Source: Paraprevotella clara YIT 11840 (GTDB lineage Bacteria; Bacteroidota; Bacteroidia; Bacteroidales; Bacteroidaceae). From it: a stretch of DNA of 64,000 nt. The stretch spans positions 106,776 through 170,775 of the forward strand of contig NZ_JH376625.1 in the NCBI RefSeq assembly GCF_000233955.1. The letters are read 5' to 3'. Made by a program: the position numbers and the translations under genes. Below the pieces are notes generated by a model. The model saw only the letters and a list, made by a program, of their open reading frames with translations, was not told the DNA's origin and ran no database searches. How positions within the stretch are numbered: position 1 is the stretch's first letter; each line of letters begins with the position of its first letter. Of the stretch, positions 26,436 to 35,685 are shown in pieces.

Positions 26436-28112
26436 TCAGCGGTTCAGATAATGCCGGGCCACTTCGAGAGCCGTATGGATATTGTCGCAGATGTTTTTCT
26501 TGCCGAGCAGTTCGTAGAATCCGCTTTTCTTGAGGGCCTCGTGTACTTTCGGATTAACTCCGGACAGGATGATATGCACCCCTTCGCGATGGCTCATCTC
26601 GCACAGGTTGGTCAGGTTATGGATACCCGTAGAGTCGATGAACGGAACTTTCCGCATGCGGATGATGCGTACCTTAGGCTGTTCCTTGGTTTGTAGTACG
26701 ACCTCTTCAAACCGGTTGGCAATGCCGAAGAAGTAAGGGCCGTTGATTTCGTAGACCTCCGTGTGGTCGGGAATGTGCAGATGCTCTTCCGAAATCACGG
26801 TGCCGTCGGCATCGGTAGGGATGATTTCATCCTTAAAAAGGTTTACTTCCGTGGTTTCCATGACCCGCTTGATGAACAACAGGCAGGCCAGCACCAGTCC
26901 GAACTCAATGGCCACGGTCAGGTCGAATATCACGGTGAGGAAGAAAGTGATGAGCAAGACGGCCACATCGGACTTAGGATTGCGCAAAAGTTCCCTGAAC
27001 GTCCGCCAACCGCTCATGTTATAGCTCACGATGACCAACACGCCCGCCAGACAAGCCATGGGAATGTATTGCGCCAGTGGCATGAGCAGCAGGAAAATGA
27101 GCAGCAGCACGACGGCATGCACGATTCCGGCCACGGGGGTGCGTCCCCCGTTATTGATATTCGTCATGGTACGGGCGATGGCGCCGGTGGCAGGGATACC
27201 GCCGAAGATGGGGGAGAGGATGTTGGCGATGCCCTGTCCCACCAATTCCTGATTCGAGTCGTGATGGTCGCCGATGACGCCGTCGGCCACGGTGGCCGAG
27301 AGCAGCGATTCGATGGCCCCCAATATGGCGATGGTGATGGCCGGAGCCATCAGTTGTTTGATGCTTTCCCAATTCAGTTCGGGTACGTTCATGCCCGGAA
27401 GTTCGGCTTTAATCATAAAGCGGTCGCCGATGGTTTCCACTTGCGTCGCTATGCCGTATTGTTTCATCAGATAGACTCCCACGGTCATTACGATGATGGC
27501 AATGAGCGAACCCGGAATCTTGTGGGTCAGTTTGGGAGAGAGGGCGATAATGGCCACGCTGACTATACCCACGACGGTGGACCATACGTCCAAGCTGCCG
27601 AAGTGGCGGATGTACACGATCCATTTCTCTATAAAATCGGCCGGCACGTTGTCGATGGTCAGTCCGAAAAGGTCTTTGATTTGCGTCGTGAAAATGGTCA
27701 CGGCAATTCCGCTAGTGAAGCCAACCACGATGGGATAGGGGATGTATTTGATGATGGTACCCAGATGGAATACGCCCAGCAGAATCAGGAACACACCGGC
27801 CATGACGGTGGCCACGAGCAGGCCCGCTTCGCCGTATTGCTGGATGATGCCATAGATGATGACGATAAAAGCACCCGTCGGGCCGCCGATTTGCACACGG
27901 CTCCCGCCGAACAGGGACACGGCCAGTCCGGCAATGATGGCCGTGATGATGCCCTTTTCGGGTGTCACCCCCGAAGCGATGCCGAAAGCGATGGCCAACG
28001 GTAGGGCCACGATGCCGACGATGAGCCCGGCCATGATGTCGGCCGTCAGCTTTTCCTTGTTGTAACCTCTCAAGTCGAGAAACAGTTTCGGCTTGAATTC
28101 GAATTTACTCAT
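26436..28112 (-). CDS. SulP family anion transporter with STAS domain
   Basis: 558 residues. Starts with the family lead LRGYNKEKLTADIMAGLIVG, and holds VALPLAIAFGIASGV, GGSRVQIGGPTGAFIVIIYG and IANILSPIFGGIPATGAIAR, typical of SulP. About ten to twelve membrane helices are followed by a cytoplasmic STAS domain from roughly residue 440 (VRIIRMRKVPFIDSTGIHNL). It sits in the inner membrane and moves an anion such as sulfate or bicarbonate; substrate cannot be told. Single gene, convergent with bcp and divergent from the peptide transporter. Confidence 0.93.
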   Translation of the reverse strand: MSKFEFKPKLFLDLRGYNKEKLTADIMAGLIVGIVALPLAIAFGIASGVTPEKGIITAIIAGLAVSLFGGSRVQIGGPTGAFIVIIYGIIQQYGEAGLLVATVMAGVFLILLGVFHLGTIIKYIPYPIVVGFTSGIAVTIFTTQIKDLFGLTIDNVPADFIEKWIVYIRHFGSLDVWSTVVGIVSVAIIALSPKLTHKIPGSLIAIIVMTVGVYLMKQYGIATQVETIGDRFMIKAELPGMNVPELNWESIKQLMAPAITIAILGAIESLLSATVADGVIGDHHDSNQELVGQGIANILSPIFGGIPATGAIARTMTNINNGGRTPVAGIVHAVVLLLIFLLLMPLAQYIPMACLAGVLVIVSYNMSGWRTFRELLRNPKSDVAVLLITFFLTVIFDLTVAIEFGLVLACLLFIKRVMETTEVNLFKDEIIPTDADGTVISEEHLHIPDHTEVYEINGPYFFGIANRFEEVVLQTKEQPKVRIIRMRKVPFIDSTGIHNLTNLCEMSHREGVHIILSGVNPKVHEALKKSGFYELLGKKNICDNIHTALEVARHYLNR

Positions 28113-28159
28113 AACCTGATTATTTTGGAATTGTATATCCTGATTGTTTTTAGGAAGTG

Positions 28160-28167
28160 CAAAGATA
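28160..28167 (-). promoter_or_regulatory. -7 box (TATCTTTG) for the SulP gene
   Basis: Reverse-strand TATCTTTG, 47 bases before the start codon. A TTTG further up is only 14 bases away, closer than usual. Confidence 0.5.
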
Positions 28168-28305
28168 GCCCTTTTATGTCACAAACTCTAATAATTTGCT
28201 AAAAAACGTTTCTCTCCGGACGGCAGAAAGAATAAAATGCTTGGGGATATGGGGTAAAAACGATACTAAAGCCTCAAAATGGGACGGAAAGCAAAAATTA
28301 AGTGT

Positions 28306-28313
28306 TATCTTTG
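28306..28313 (+). promoter_or_regulatory. -7 box (TATCTTTG) for the POT transporter
   Basis: TATCTTTG lies 37 bases before the start codon. No clear -33 element. Confidence 0.5.
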
Positions 28314-28350
28314 CGAATATATTTATTCACTATTAAAAACATTTTAAATT

Positions 28351-30012
28351 ATGTTCGAAGGTCAACCTAAGGGTCTTTATGCATTGGCGCTGGCCAATAC
28401 GGGCGAGCGTTTCGGTTACTACACGATGCTGGCCATTTTTACGTTGTTTTTACAGGCGAAGTTCGGATATTCCGCCGGCGAGACATCCACCATTTTCGGT
28501 GTGTTCCTCGGGGCGGTTTATTTTATGCCGCTTTTTGGTGGAATGCTGGCCGACAAATACGGATTCGGCAAGATGGTTACGCTCGGTGTCTTCGTCATGT
28601 TCATCGGTTACCTGTTGCTGGCCATCCCGACGGGTGCGAATGTGGCCGGTAAGTCCATGATGTTCGGTGCGTTGGCATTGATTGCTTGCGGCACGGGGCT
28701 TTTCAAAGGCAACCTGCAAGTCATGGTCGGAAACCTCTACGACGCTCCTGAGTACAAGGACAAGCGCGACACGGCGTTCAGCCTCTTCTACATGGCCATC
28801 AACATCGGTGCACTGTTTGCCCCCACAGCGGCCACCAAGATGACCAACTACGTGTTGGGCATGAACGGCTTCACTTATAATGCACAGATTCCCGCCCTTG
28901 CCCACCAATATATGGATAATGCGGCGGGAATGACGGCGCAGTCTGCCGCTACGTTGGAATCGCTCAAGGCCGCGCAGGGATTCACGGGCGACACGGCTGT
29001 TTTCTGTCAAAGTTACATCGAAAAGTTGTCCGAAGCTTACAATTACGGCTTTGCCGTGGCATGCGTTTCGCTTATCGTATCCATCCTTATATACTATGGC
29101 TTCCGCAGCACTTTCAAGCATGCCGATTATAACGCGAAGACGGCGGCCGACGGGCATGCACCCGTAGAGGAACTGTCTCCGTCCGAGACGCGCCAACGCA
29201 TCACCGCGCTTTGTCTTGTGTTTGCCGTGGTGCTTTTCTTCTGGATGGCTTTCCATCAGAACGGTTTGACGCTTACGTTCTTCGCGCGCGATTATACGCA
29301 GGCGTCGGCTTCGGGTTTGCTGGGCATGACGTTTAACGTGTTCAATCTGGTGCTGCTTATTGCTTTGGTATATTCCATGTTTTCCGTATTCCAAAGCAAG
29401 ACCGGGCGTGGCAAGTTGGTTTCCGGCTTGGTTGCTTTGGCTGCTGTGGCCACGTTGGGCGTGCAGTATGCGAACCAGGAAAGTACGGTGGAAATCCTGC
29501 CGCAGATTTTCCAACAGTTCAACCCGTTCTTCGTGGTGGCCTTGACGCCGGTTTCGTTGGCGATATTCGGTTTCTTGGCCAAGAAAGGAAAGGAGCCCTC
29601 GGCGCCCCGTAAAATCGGGGTGGGGATGCTGATTGCCGCCTGCGGTTTCGGTGTCATGGCATTCGGTTCCATGGGGCTGCCTACGCCCGATGCGTTGGCA
29701 CAGGGTGCCGATGTCAACTTGGTTTCTCCCAACCTGCTCATTTCCACTTATCTTGTCTTGACGTTTGCCGAGTTATTGTTGTCGCCCATGGGTATTTCTT
29801 TCGTGTCGAAAGTGGCCCCCCCGAAGTATAAGGGTATGATGATGGGTGGCTGGTTCGTGGCCACGGCCATCGGTAATTACATGGTGTCCATTATCGGTTA
29901 CCTGTGGGGCGGCATCGAGTTGTGGATGGTGTGGAGCGTGCTCATCGTGCTTTGTCTGCTTTCAGCCTTGTTCATTTTCTCCATCATGAAGAAGCTCGAA
30001 AAGGTGGCGTAA
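28351..30012 (+). CDS. Proton-coupled oligopeptide (POT/PTR) transporter, MFS
   Basis: 553 residues with about 14 hydrophobic helices. The N-terminus carries NTGERFGYYTMLAIF, the POT motif ExxERFxYY with Asn in place of the first Glu, and GGMLADKYGFGKM plus GTGLFKGNLQVMVG follow. It imports di- and tripeptides with protons across the inner membrane. The Asn at the first motif position is worth noting because that Glu takes part in proton coupling in characterised members; related Bacteroidetes proteins appear to share a non-Glu residue there, from memory. A terminator follows, so it is a single-gene unit. Confidence 0.92.
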   Translation: MFEGQPKGLYALALANTGERFGYYTMLAIFTLFLQAKFGYSAGETSTIFGVFLGAVYFMPLFGGMLADKYGFGKMVTLGVFVMFIGYLLLAIPTGANVAGKSMMFGALALIACGTGLFKGNLQVMVGNLYDAPEYKDKRDTAFSLFYMAINIGALFAPTAATKMTNYVLGMNGFTYNAQIPALAHQYMDNAAGMTAQSAATLESLKAAQGFTGDTAVFCQSYIEKLSEAYNYGFAVACVSLIVSILIYYGFRSTFKHADYNAKTAADGHAPVEELSPSETRQRITALCLVFAVVLFFWMAFHQNGLTLTFFARDYTQASASGLLGMTFNVFNLVLLIALVYSMFSVFQSKTGRGKLVSGLVALAAVATLGVQYANQESTVEILPQIFQQFNPFFVVALTPVSLAIFGFLAKKGKEPSAPRKIGVGMLIAACGFGVMAFGSMGLPTPDALAQGADVNLVSPNLLISTYLVLTFAELLLSPMGISFVSKVAPPKYKGMMMGGWFVATAIGNYMVSIIGYLWGGIELWMVWSVLIVLCLLSALFIFSIMKKLEKVA

Positions 30013-30059
30013 GGAATATTTTCGGGAACTTTTCTTGTAAGGTTTCCGGATGAAAAGCG

Positions 30060-30113
30060 AAACCCCTGAATGCGATTCTGTATAAGGTTGTCATTCAGGG
30101 GTTTAATGTTTTG
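30060..30113 (+). terminator. Terminator after the POT transporter
   Basis: Perfect 13-base arms, AAACCCCTGAATG at 30060-30072 and the complement at 30092-30104, then AATGTTTTG. Confidence 0.7.
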
Positions 30114-30134
30114 CGCAGAGTCGTGAATTTCTTT

Positions 30135-30196
30135 GCGCCAAATGAAAAATCAATCTCAGCCGAATGAAAAATCGTTTGGCTGAGATTGATTTTTTG
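30135..30196. repeat. Dispersed palindromic element, copy 2
   Basis: Same lead (GCGCCAAA) and arms as copy 1 at 10255. The arms (about 30146-30167 and 30172-30193) pair throughout with two G-T wobbles around an AAAA loop. It lies between the POT terminator and the end of a convergent nitroreductase gene. Confidence 0.8.
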
Positions 30197-30265
30197 TTTT
30201 CAGCATGTTGTTTTTCAGTCCTCCTGCGGGAGGCGTTTGTAAATCTTTATGCCCTTGGATCGGTC

Positions 30266-30775
30266 TTAGCGGTCTTCCCATATTTCGGCCGTCGCCTTAC
30301 GTGTCTTTTCAGGGATGTCCGGTGTGGCCGGATAGCCGATGGGGATGATGGCCGCCGGATACCACTCTTCGGGCAGTTTGAAAAGCTCTTGGCAGAGTTG
30401 CACGCGGAAGTTGCACACCCAGCAGGTGCCCAACCCCTGTTCGGCTGCCGCCAGGCACAAATGTTCTATGGCGATGGCCACGTCGATGTCGGCATGGTTT
30501 TTCTCGTCATACCGCCGTGTCCAGGCCGCCCCGTGGTTTTCGCAGACCAAGATATAAGCCGGAGCCTCGCGGAACCATTCCTTGTCGTAGCATTGCTGCA
30601 TGCGTGCGCGGTCGTCTTCGCCGATGAAGAGGATGAATTTCCATGGCTGCTTGTTGACTGCCGAGGGAGCCAGACGCGTGCATTCTTTGATATAATCCAT
30701 TTTTTCTGCCGGAATGGCATCCGGCTTGTAGGCACGCACGGAATAACGTGCCTTGCAAATTTCTTTAAAGTCCAT
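30266..30775 (-). CDS. Nitroreductase family protein
   Basis: 169 residues, at the short end of the family. FMN-binding marks: N-terminal KARYSVRAYKP, LAPSAVNKQPWKFILF, and AIAIEHLCLAAAEQGLGTCWV, with IIPIGYPA near the C-terminus. It probably reduces nitro or quinone-like compounds with NAD(P)H in the cytoplasm. Single gene with its own -7 box, divergent from the superoxide dismutase gene. The physiological substrate is unknown. Confidence 0.9.
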   Translation of the reverse strand: MDFKEICKARYSVRAYKPDAIPAEKMDYIKECTRLAPSAVNKQPWKFILFIGEDDRARMQQCYDKEWFREAPAYILVCENHGAAWTRRYDEKNHADIDVAIAIEHLCLAAAEQGLGTCWVCNFRVQLCQELFKLPEEWYPAAIIPIGYPATPDIPEKTRKATAEIWEDR

Positions 30776-30801
30776 AAACTTGATATTTTAGAATCAGTGA
30801 A

Positions 30802-30809
30802 CAAATGTA
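30802..30809 (-). promoter_or_regulatory. -7 box (TACATTTG) for the nitroreductase gene
   Basis: Reverse-strand TACATTTG, 26 bases before the start codon; no clear -33. Confidence 0.55.
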
Positions 30810-30897
30810 CACAAAAAATAATAAAGCTGTATTTTATGCGGCTGAAAATCCATATTTCTTCTCAAAATATAATTTTGGGAAAATATGAAGTGAAAAG

Positions 30898-30929
30898 TTT
30901 GTTCTTGTGAAAAATTAAACATACCTTTG
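30898..30929 (+). promoter_or_regulatory. Promoter with -33 TTTG and -7 TACCTTTG for superoxide dismutase
   Basis: TTTG at 30898-30901 and TACCTTTG at 30922-30929, 20 bases apart. Confidence 0.7.
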
Positions 30930-31009
30930 TGATATGAGATTCCCGGATATGTGAGAGATGGAAAGGAAGCATACTAAACCCAATATATTAATTAAAAAAT
31001 GAAGAAATC

Positions 31010-31633
31010 ATGTTGACGCAAATTATTATCACTTCTATGACGGCCGTATTTTCGCTGCCTCAATTACCCTACGAGACCAATGCTTTAGAACCTGTAATCA
31101 GCAAGGAAACCATAGATTATCACTATGGCAAGCATTTACAGGCATACGTGAATACGTTGAATACGTTGGTGAAAGACACCGAGTATGAAAAGATGAATCT
31201 GGAAGAAATCGTACGCCATGCACCGGCCGGTCCGTTGTTTAACAATGCGGGCCAGGTGCTCAACCATACACTGTATTTTGAACAGTTCCGTCCGGTGGGG
31301 GCTGGAGGCCCGGCAGTGCCGGAAGGCAAGTTAGACAAGGCCATCCGGACTGCATTCGGAAGCTTTGACGAATTCAAGGAGAAGATGGCGGCAGCCTCCA
31401 CCGGTTTATTCGGTTCGGGTTGGGCTTGGCTGGCACAAAACGAGAAAGGCGAATTGGTTATCGTACAATGCCCTAATGGCGGAAATCCTGTGACGATGGG
31501 CTATGTGCCCTTGTTGGGATTCGATGTCTGGGAGCATGCCTACTACGTAGACTATCGCAATCGGCGTGCAGACCATATCGCAGCTTTGTGGCAGATCATT
31601 AATTGGGAAGTAGTGGAGAATCGAATGAAATAG
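31010..31633 (+). CDS. sodB: Superoxide dismutase (Fe/Mn type)
   Basis: 207 residues as given; the ATG at 31037 (198 residues, MTAVFSLPQLPY) fits the family start better, and the nine extra residues look hydrophobic rather than like a full signal peptide. Metal ligands are visible in HYGKHLQAYV, NHTLYFEQF and DVWEHAYYVDY (two His, then Asp and His). GLFGSGWAWLAQ is the family block near the active site. It converts superoxide to hydrogen peroxide and oxygen. Iron or manganese use cannot be decided by eye; Bacteroides relatives are known to be cambialistic. Terminator follows. Confidence 0.93.
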   Translation: MLTQIIITSMTAVFSLPQLPYETNALEPVISKETIDYHYGKHLQAYVNTLNTLVKDTEYEKMNLEEIVRHAPAGPLFNNAGQVLNHTLYFEQFRPVGAGGPAVPEGKLDKAIRTAFGSFDEFKEKMAAASTGLFGSGWAWLAQNEKGELVIVQCPNGGNPVTMGYVPLLGFDVWEHAYYVDYRNRRADHIAALWQIINWEVVENRMK

Positions 31634-31675
31634 GCTTTCCGTATGGGAAAGTATATTTTGATTAGTTAAGGTTGG

Positions 31676-31711
31676 ACCGCCTGTTGTCGTGAGGATAACA
31701 GGCGGTTTTTA
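31676..31711 (+). terminator. Terminator after superoxide dismutase
   Basis: ACCGCCTGTT at 31676-31685 and its perfect complement at 31697-31706, then TTTT. Confidence 0.85.
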
Positions 31712-31734
31712 GTATCCTCGTGGGAGCGGGGATA

Positions 31735-33714
31735 TCATTGGGCGTCTAATGATTTGATGTAGCCGTGCAGCAGTTTATAGAATGGTGTACGACATAGCGT
31801 ATGGCTGTTGCCCACGAGAATAAGTTTCATGCGAGCTCGCGTGATGGCTACGTTCATACGGCGCAGGTCGTGCAAGAAACCGATTTGTCCGTTCTCGTTG
31901 CTCCGCACCAGACTAATGAGGATGACGTCGCGTTCCTGCCCTTGGAACCCGTCTACGGTGTTTACGCTCAGCAGGTGGCGGTAGGGTTTGAAAAAGGCAT
32001 CCCGGCGGAGTAAGGCGCGCAACAGTTGCACTTGGCCTTTGTAAGGGGATATGATACCGGTGTCGATGCGTTCCGCCAATATCCTTTCCTTGCCTATCTT
32101 TTGGAAATAGGCTTTCAGGATGTTCAGGGTGAGCCGTGCCTCCTCGGGATTGGAGCGGCTGGTGCTGTCCGGATTGCGGGTTTCTCCGAAGTCGGGTACC
32201 TCAACCGCCGGGAGAGCCGGTGCACACACTGCGCCGGAAGGTTCTTCCGTCAGGTATGGGGCAGTCTGTTCCTCGTCTGCCGTGTCTATCCATTCCATCG
32301 GCGTGTCCCAGTCCAGAATGCCCCTGTATTTCACTTCCGGGGCACTTTCCACCTTTCCGTCGTAGAAGCATTCGCTGGAGAAGCGCATGATGACATCGTT
32401 CATGCGGTATTGCGTGCGGAGCAGGCTGACCGCAGAAGGATGTCGGGCGGCAATGGTTTCCATCAGCGTGCGGTCCAGTCCGCCCTTCAGGGCCTCGGGA
32501 CATTTCACGGTGGGAGGAAGTTGGCGATGGTCGCCGGCCAGGATGACGCGTCCGACCTTTTGGATGGCAATCCAGCAGGAGGCTTCGAGGGCTTGGGCGG
32601 CTTCGTCGATGAACAGGGTAGGGAATTTCTTACCCGCCAGTACGCGGTTGGCACTGCCTGCCAACGTGCAGGCAATGACCCGCGCTTCGTTGAACAGGCT
32701 TTCGTTGATGGCGATTTCCAGTTCGGTAGCCCGGTCGCGCAGGCGGGCTACCTTTTGGTGAAAGGCTTCACGACCCGACGACGGGCGGCGGGCGTACAGG
32801 TCGCGGATGGCTTTGCGGATGGCCCAAAGCGAGGGGTAAGAAGGATGTGCTTTGAAACGCCGTTCGTAGGTGAACGACAACATCTTGTCATTCACGCGCG
32901 AAGGGTTGCCCACGCGCAGCACAGCCACACCCCGGTCGGTCAGTTTCTCTGAAATCCAGTCTACGGCCATGTTGCTTTGGGCGCATACCAATACTTGACT
33001 TTCGCGGTGGAGCGTCTCGTAAATGGCTTCCACAAGGGTGGTGGTCTTGCCCGTTCCCGGAGGGCCGTGCACGATCATCACGTCTTTGGCGCGTAACACT
33101 TCGTTGACGGCAGTTTCTTGCGTGGGGTTCAGCCAGGGGAAACGTATCGGTTGGAAGGAGAAATGTCCGGCCTGCGCTGTGTCGTGAAAAATGTCGCGCA
33201 GTTCGGCCAAGCGGCCGTGCCGTGCGGCGCTCACCCGGTCCAGGGCTTCGAACATCAGGCGGTAGGTAGTCTCGTCCAAGTAGAGTTGCACGCCGATGCG
33301 GCCGTCTTCCCTCAGATGCGAAAGGGCTTCCATGTCCGGCAGGACTACCGCCATCCTATTGCCGTCTACGAAACTTACGGTGCCGGTGAAGTGAAAATAA
33401 TGCAGTTGGCCGCCGTGTCCGTTTCGTCGTAAGTCTCCGGAAGCGTTTTGAGTGAAGAAGCATACTTGTTTTCCCGGTTCGAACCCGTGGTCTGTGTCCG
33501 TGTATTCCGTGCGTTCCACCTCTATGACTAATTGGTTGAGCGAGTTGTAGTAGCTTCGTCCTAAGCAGAGCGGATACCAACATAGTCCTTGTTTGATTTT
33601 ACGGGTTACGCCGATCGTTTCCGTTTGGGCGCGGAACTGTGCCTTTTCGTATTCGTATTCCAGCTCGAGCAAGCGGCGTTGCTGTTGGATCCATAAGATG
33701 GATGATGTGGGCAT
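31735..33714 (-). CDS. UPF1/IGHMBP2-type superfamily 1 DNA/RNA helicase
   Basis: 659 residues. Walker A in MIVHGPPGTGKTTTL, motif II in TLFIDEAAQALEASC, LAGDHRQLPPTV (motif III), LLRTQYRMNDVIM (IV), TVDGFQGQERDVILIS (V) and RRMNVAITRARMKLILVG (VI) mark it as a UPF1-like helicase. An N-terminal beta-barrel-like part (about 40-180) precedes the motor. Likely substrate is DNA or RNA with 5'-3' movement; role in the cell unknown. It begins six bases after the stop of the EamA permease gene, so the two are transcribed together without an obvious functional tie. Confidence 0.9.
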   Translation of the reverse strand: MPTSSILWIQQQRRLLELEYEYEKAQFRAQTETIGVTRKIKQGLCWYPLCLGRSYYNSLNQLVIEVERTEYTDTDHGFEPGKQVCFFTQNASGDLRRNGHGGQLHYFHFTGTVSFVDGNRMAVVLPDMEALSHLREDGRIGVQLYLDETTYRLMFEALDRVSAARHGRLAELRDIFHDTAQAGHFSFQPIRFPWLNPTQETAVNEVLRAKDVMIVHGPPGTGKTTTLVEAIYETLHRESQVLVCAQSNMAVDWISEKLTDRGVAVLRVGNPSRVNDKMLSFTYERRFKAHPSYPSLWAIRKAIRDLYARRPSSGREAFHQKVARLRDRATELEIAINESLFNEARVIACTLAGSANRVLAGKKFPTLFIDEAAQALEASCWIAIQKVGRVILAGDHRQLPPTVKCPEALKGGLDRTLMETIAARHPSAVSLLRTQYRMNDVIMRFSSECFYDGKVESAPEVKYRGILDWDTPMEWIDTADEEQTAPYLTEEPSGAVCAPALPAVEVPDFGETRNPDSTSRSNPEEARLTLNILKAYFQKIGKERILAERIDTGIISPYKGQVQLLRALLRRDAFFKPYRHLLSVNTVDGFQGQERDVILISLVRSNENGQIGFLHDLRRMNVAITRARMKLILVGNSHTLCRTPFYKLLHGYIKSLDAQ

Positions 33715-33720
33715 GGCGGT

Positions 33721-34662
33721 TCAGGATTCGGGATCAGTATGGGATGGATGTTCTGTTTTCAGGTCGGCACGGCTTTTGCTTTGGGTGACCAACCATACAC
33801 CTCCGAAAACCAAAAGGACGGCTGCCCCCTGACTCCATCCGAATACTCCTAACCCTGTGGCTACGCTGACGATACAGGCCACGATGGGTTGCACGTAGTT
33901 GTACATGCTCACGATGGTGGGGCGCAGCAGTTTCTGTCCTGTCATCATCATGATATAAGCCAGATAAGTAGCCACGAAGACGACAAAGGCCGTTTCAAAC
34001 CAAGTGGTTGCCGGGATTTCAGCCCATGGCAGTATGGCCAGGTCCTTATAAGTGAAAGGCAGGATGACGATGGTGGCGTAAGTGAACATCCATTTCATAC
34101 AAGTCACCACTGTATATTTTTGTATTAGTTTCTTGAATATGGTCAGGTAGACGGCAAAGCTGCATTGGGCGGTAAGACACAGCAGGTCGCCTGTCAGGTT
34201 GCCGTTGCCTTTCTGGGCTGCGTGCCCGTTGCCTAAAATGAGCAGCAGGGCGCCGATGGCTCCGCAAAAAATCCCCAAGACCTTTTTGTTGGTCACCGGT
34301 TCTTTCAGGAACAGGGCGGCCAGAATCATGGTCACGATGGGAAGGGTGGTGGTGACGATGCTGGCGTTGACCGGGGATGTCAGGGATAGCCCTATCGTAA
34401 AGCAACATTGGTTGAACACGATGGCCAGCATACCGGCAAAGAAAAACATCAGTAAGTCCCGGGGAGCGACATCTTCTTTATGTCGGCCGAGAAGGGAAGT
34501 GAGCCAAAAGCATAAAGCTGCGCCGACCGCCCGGAAACTTACCAATGCCAATCCGCTGATGCCATGTGCCATGGCATCTTTGCCTAAGGGTGACATCAGT
34601 CCCCACGCCGCACAGGCCGCAAACATACAAAGGTGGCCTGTCAGGTTTTTATCTTTATACAT
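33721..34662 (-). CDS. EamA/DMT superfamily permease
   Basis: 313 residues from ATG 34662 (MYKDKNLTGHLCMFAACAAWG); the open frame reaches 35031 but that part overlaps the divergent ATPase gene and lies upstream of the -7 box, so is rejected. About ten membrane helices in two EamA halves: ALVSFRAVGAALCFWL and VNASIVTTTLPIVTMILAA in the first, VSMYNYVQPIVACIVSV in the second. Inner-membrane exporter of a metabolite, possibly an amino acid or nucleoside; substrate unknown. Confidence 0.9.
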   Translation of the reverse strand: MYKDKNLTGHLCMFAACAAWGLMSPLGKDAMAHGISGLALVSFRAVGAALCFWLTSLLGRHKEDVAPRDLLMFFFAGMLAIVFNQCCFTIGLSLTSPVNASIVTTTLPIVTMILAALFLKEPVTNKKVLGIFCGAIGALLLILGNGHAAQKGNGNLTGDLLCLTAQCSFAVYLTIFKKLIQKYTVVTCMKWMFTYATIVILPFTYKDLAILPWAEIPATTWFETAFVVFVATYLAYIMMMTGQKLLRPTIVSMYNYVQPIVACIVSVATGLGVFGWSQGAAVLLVFGGVWLVTQSKSRADLKTEHPSHTDPES

Positions 34663-34697
34663 CTTTCTTGAAATTACATGTATCGGAAAAACAACTG

Positions 34698-34705
34698 CAA
34701 AGTTA
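34698..34705 (-). promoter_or_regulatory. -7 box (TAACTTTG) for the EamA-helicase operon
   Basis: Reverse-strand TAACTTTG, 35 bases before the start at 34662, consistent with that start choice. Confidence 0.55.
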
Positions 34706-34737
34706 GTGCTTTCATCACAAATTTTAGCATCTTTCCG

Positions 34738-34768
34738 TTGCTTCTTTCTATGGGAAAACTTATCTTTG
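34738..34768 (+). promoter_or_regulatory. Promoter with TTG and -7 TATCTTTG for the ATPase-DUF4435 pair
   Basis: TATCTTTG at 34761-34768 with TTG at 34738-34740, 20 bases apart; start codon at 34841. Confidence 0.55.
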
Positions 34769-34840
34769 CTAAAGCGAAGATAGGATTCGGCATGACTGTT
34801 CGCTATCTTCGGGTATGAAGGATTCTGAAAAACGCAGACT

Positions 34841-35659
34841 ATGGATAAGATAGGTGAGTACATACGGCGTATCGAGATCGACTCGCTTTGGAGCGGGCAG
34901 AAGCATATCGTGTGGGAATTGAACCGTAAGGTGAATATCCTGAGCGGTGTGAACGGGGTCGGCAAGAGTACGATTCTGAACAAAGTGATATTAAGGCTTT
35001 TGCAGGCGGTCAAAGAAGGATGTCCGGCCAAGCCCGATGTGAAACTGACATACGAACCGGCAGACGCCGTGACGGTAAGGTTCGATGTGGTGCGGAGCTT
35101 CGACCGTCCTTTGGTCCACAGTAATTTGTTGGAAAAATTAGCGGATGACAGGGTGGCTACCGAGCTGGACTGGCAGCTTTATCTCTTGCAGCGGCGTTTC
35201 CTGGACTATCAGGTCAATGTGGGCAACCGTATGATTGCATTGCTGACGAGCGGCGACCCCGAGGCGCGGGAAAAGGCGCAAGCGGCGGCTCAGGCCCGGG
35301 TGCAGTTTCAAGATATGGTGGACGAGCTGTTCAGCGAGACCGGAAAGAAAATCGTCCGCAGCAGCAATGAAATACAACTGGAGCAGTTCGGTGAGATACT
35401 TTCGCCTTACAAACTCTCTTCCGGCGAGAAGCAGATGCTCGTGATTTTGTTGACCGTATTGGTGGAAGACCGTCAGCCTTACGTGCTTTTCATGGACGAA
35501 CCGGAAATCAGTCTGCATGTGGAGTGGCAACAGAAGCTGATTACGCTGATACGTCAGTTGAATCCGAATGTCCAAATCATCCTGACGACGCATTCGCCGG
35601 CCATGATCATGAACGGATGGATGGATGCCGTGACGGAAGTGACCGACATTACACAATAA
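34841..35659 (+). CDS. ABC-type/AAA15-like ATPase, possible PARIS AriA-type partner
   Basis: 272 residues. Walker A GVNGVGKST (Lys42), ABC signature LSSGEKQ (192-198), Walker B VLFMDEPE (Asp219, Glu220) and the H-loop TTHSPAMI near 252 define a soluble ABC-type ATPase without membrane domain, like the OLD/AAA15 class. A helical insertion of about 120 residues lies between Walker A and the signature. The next gene, 26 bases on, encodes a DUF4435 protein; this ATPase-DUF4435 order is that of the PARIS anti-phage system (AriA-AriB). The surroundings are housekeeping genes and the protein is smaller than well-known AriA, so a core-genome relative with another role is equally possible. Confidence 0.85.
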   Translation: MDKIGEYIRRIEIDSLWSGQKHIVWELNRKVNILSGVNGVGKSTILNKVILRLLQAVKEGCPAKPDVKLTYEPADAVTVRFDVVRSFDRPLVHSNLLEKLADDRVATELDWQLYLLQRRFLDYQVNVGNRMIALLTSGDPEAREKAQAAAQARVQFQDMVDELFSETGKKIVRSSNEIQLEQFGEILSPYKLSSGEKQMLVILLTVLVEDRQPYVLFMDEPEISLHVEWQQKLITLIRQLNPNVQIILTTHSPAMIMNGWMDAVTEVTDITQ

Positions 35660-35685
35660 TTTTCTGAGGAAGGGAGGGGAGCGTT

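Noticed and set aside
26763..28004. Forward frame of 413 codons opposite the SulP gene
   Set aside because: His/Asp/Gly-rich shadow of a confident transporter gene; no start context.
28450..29514. Reverse frame of 354 codons opposite the POT transporter
   Set aside because: Shadow frame; the forward strand encodes a full POT protein with all motifs.
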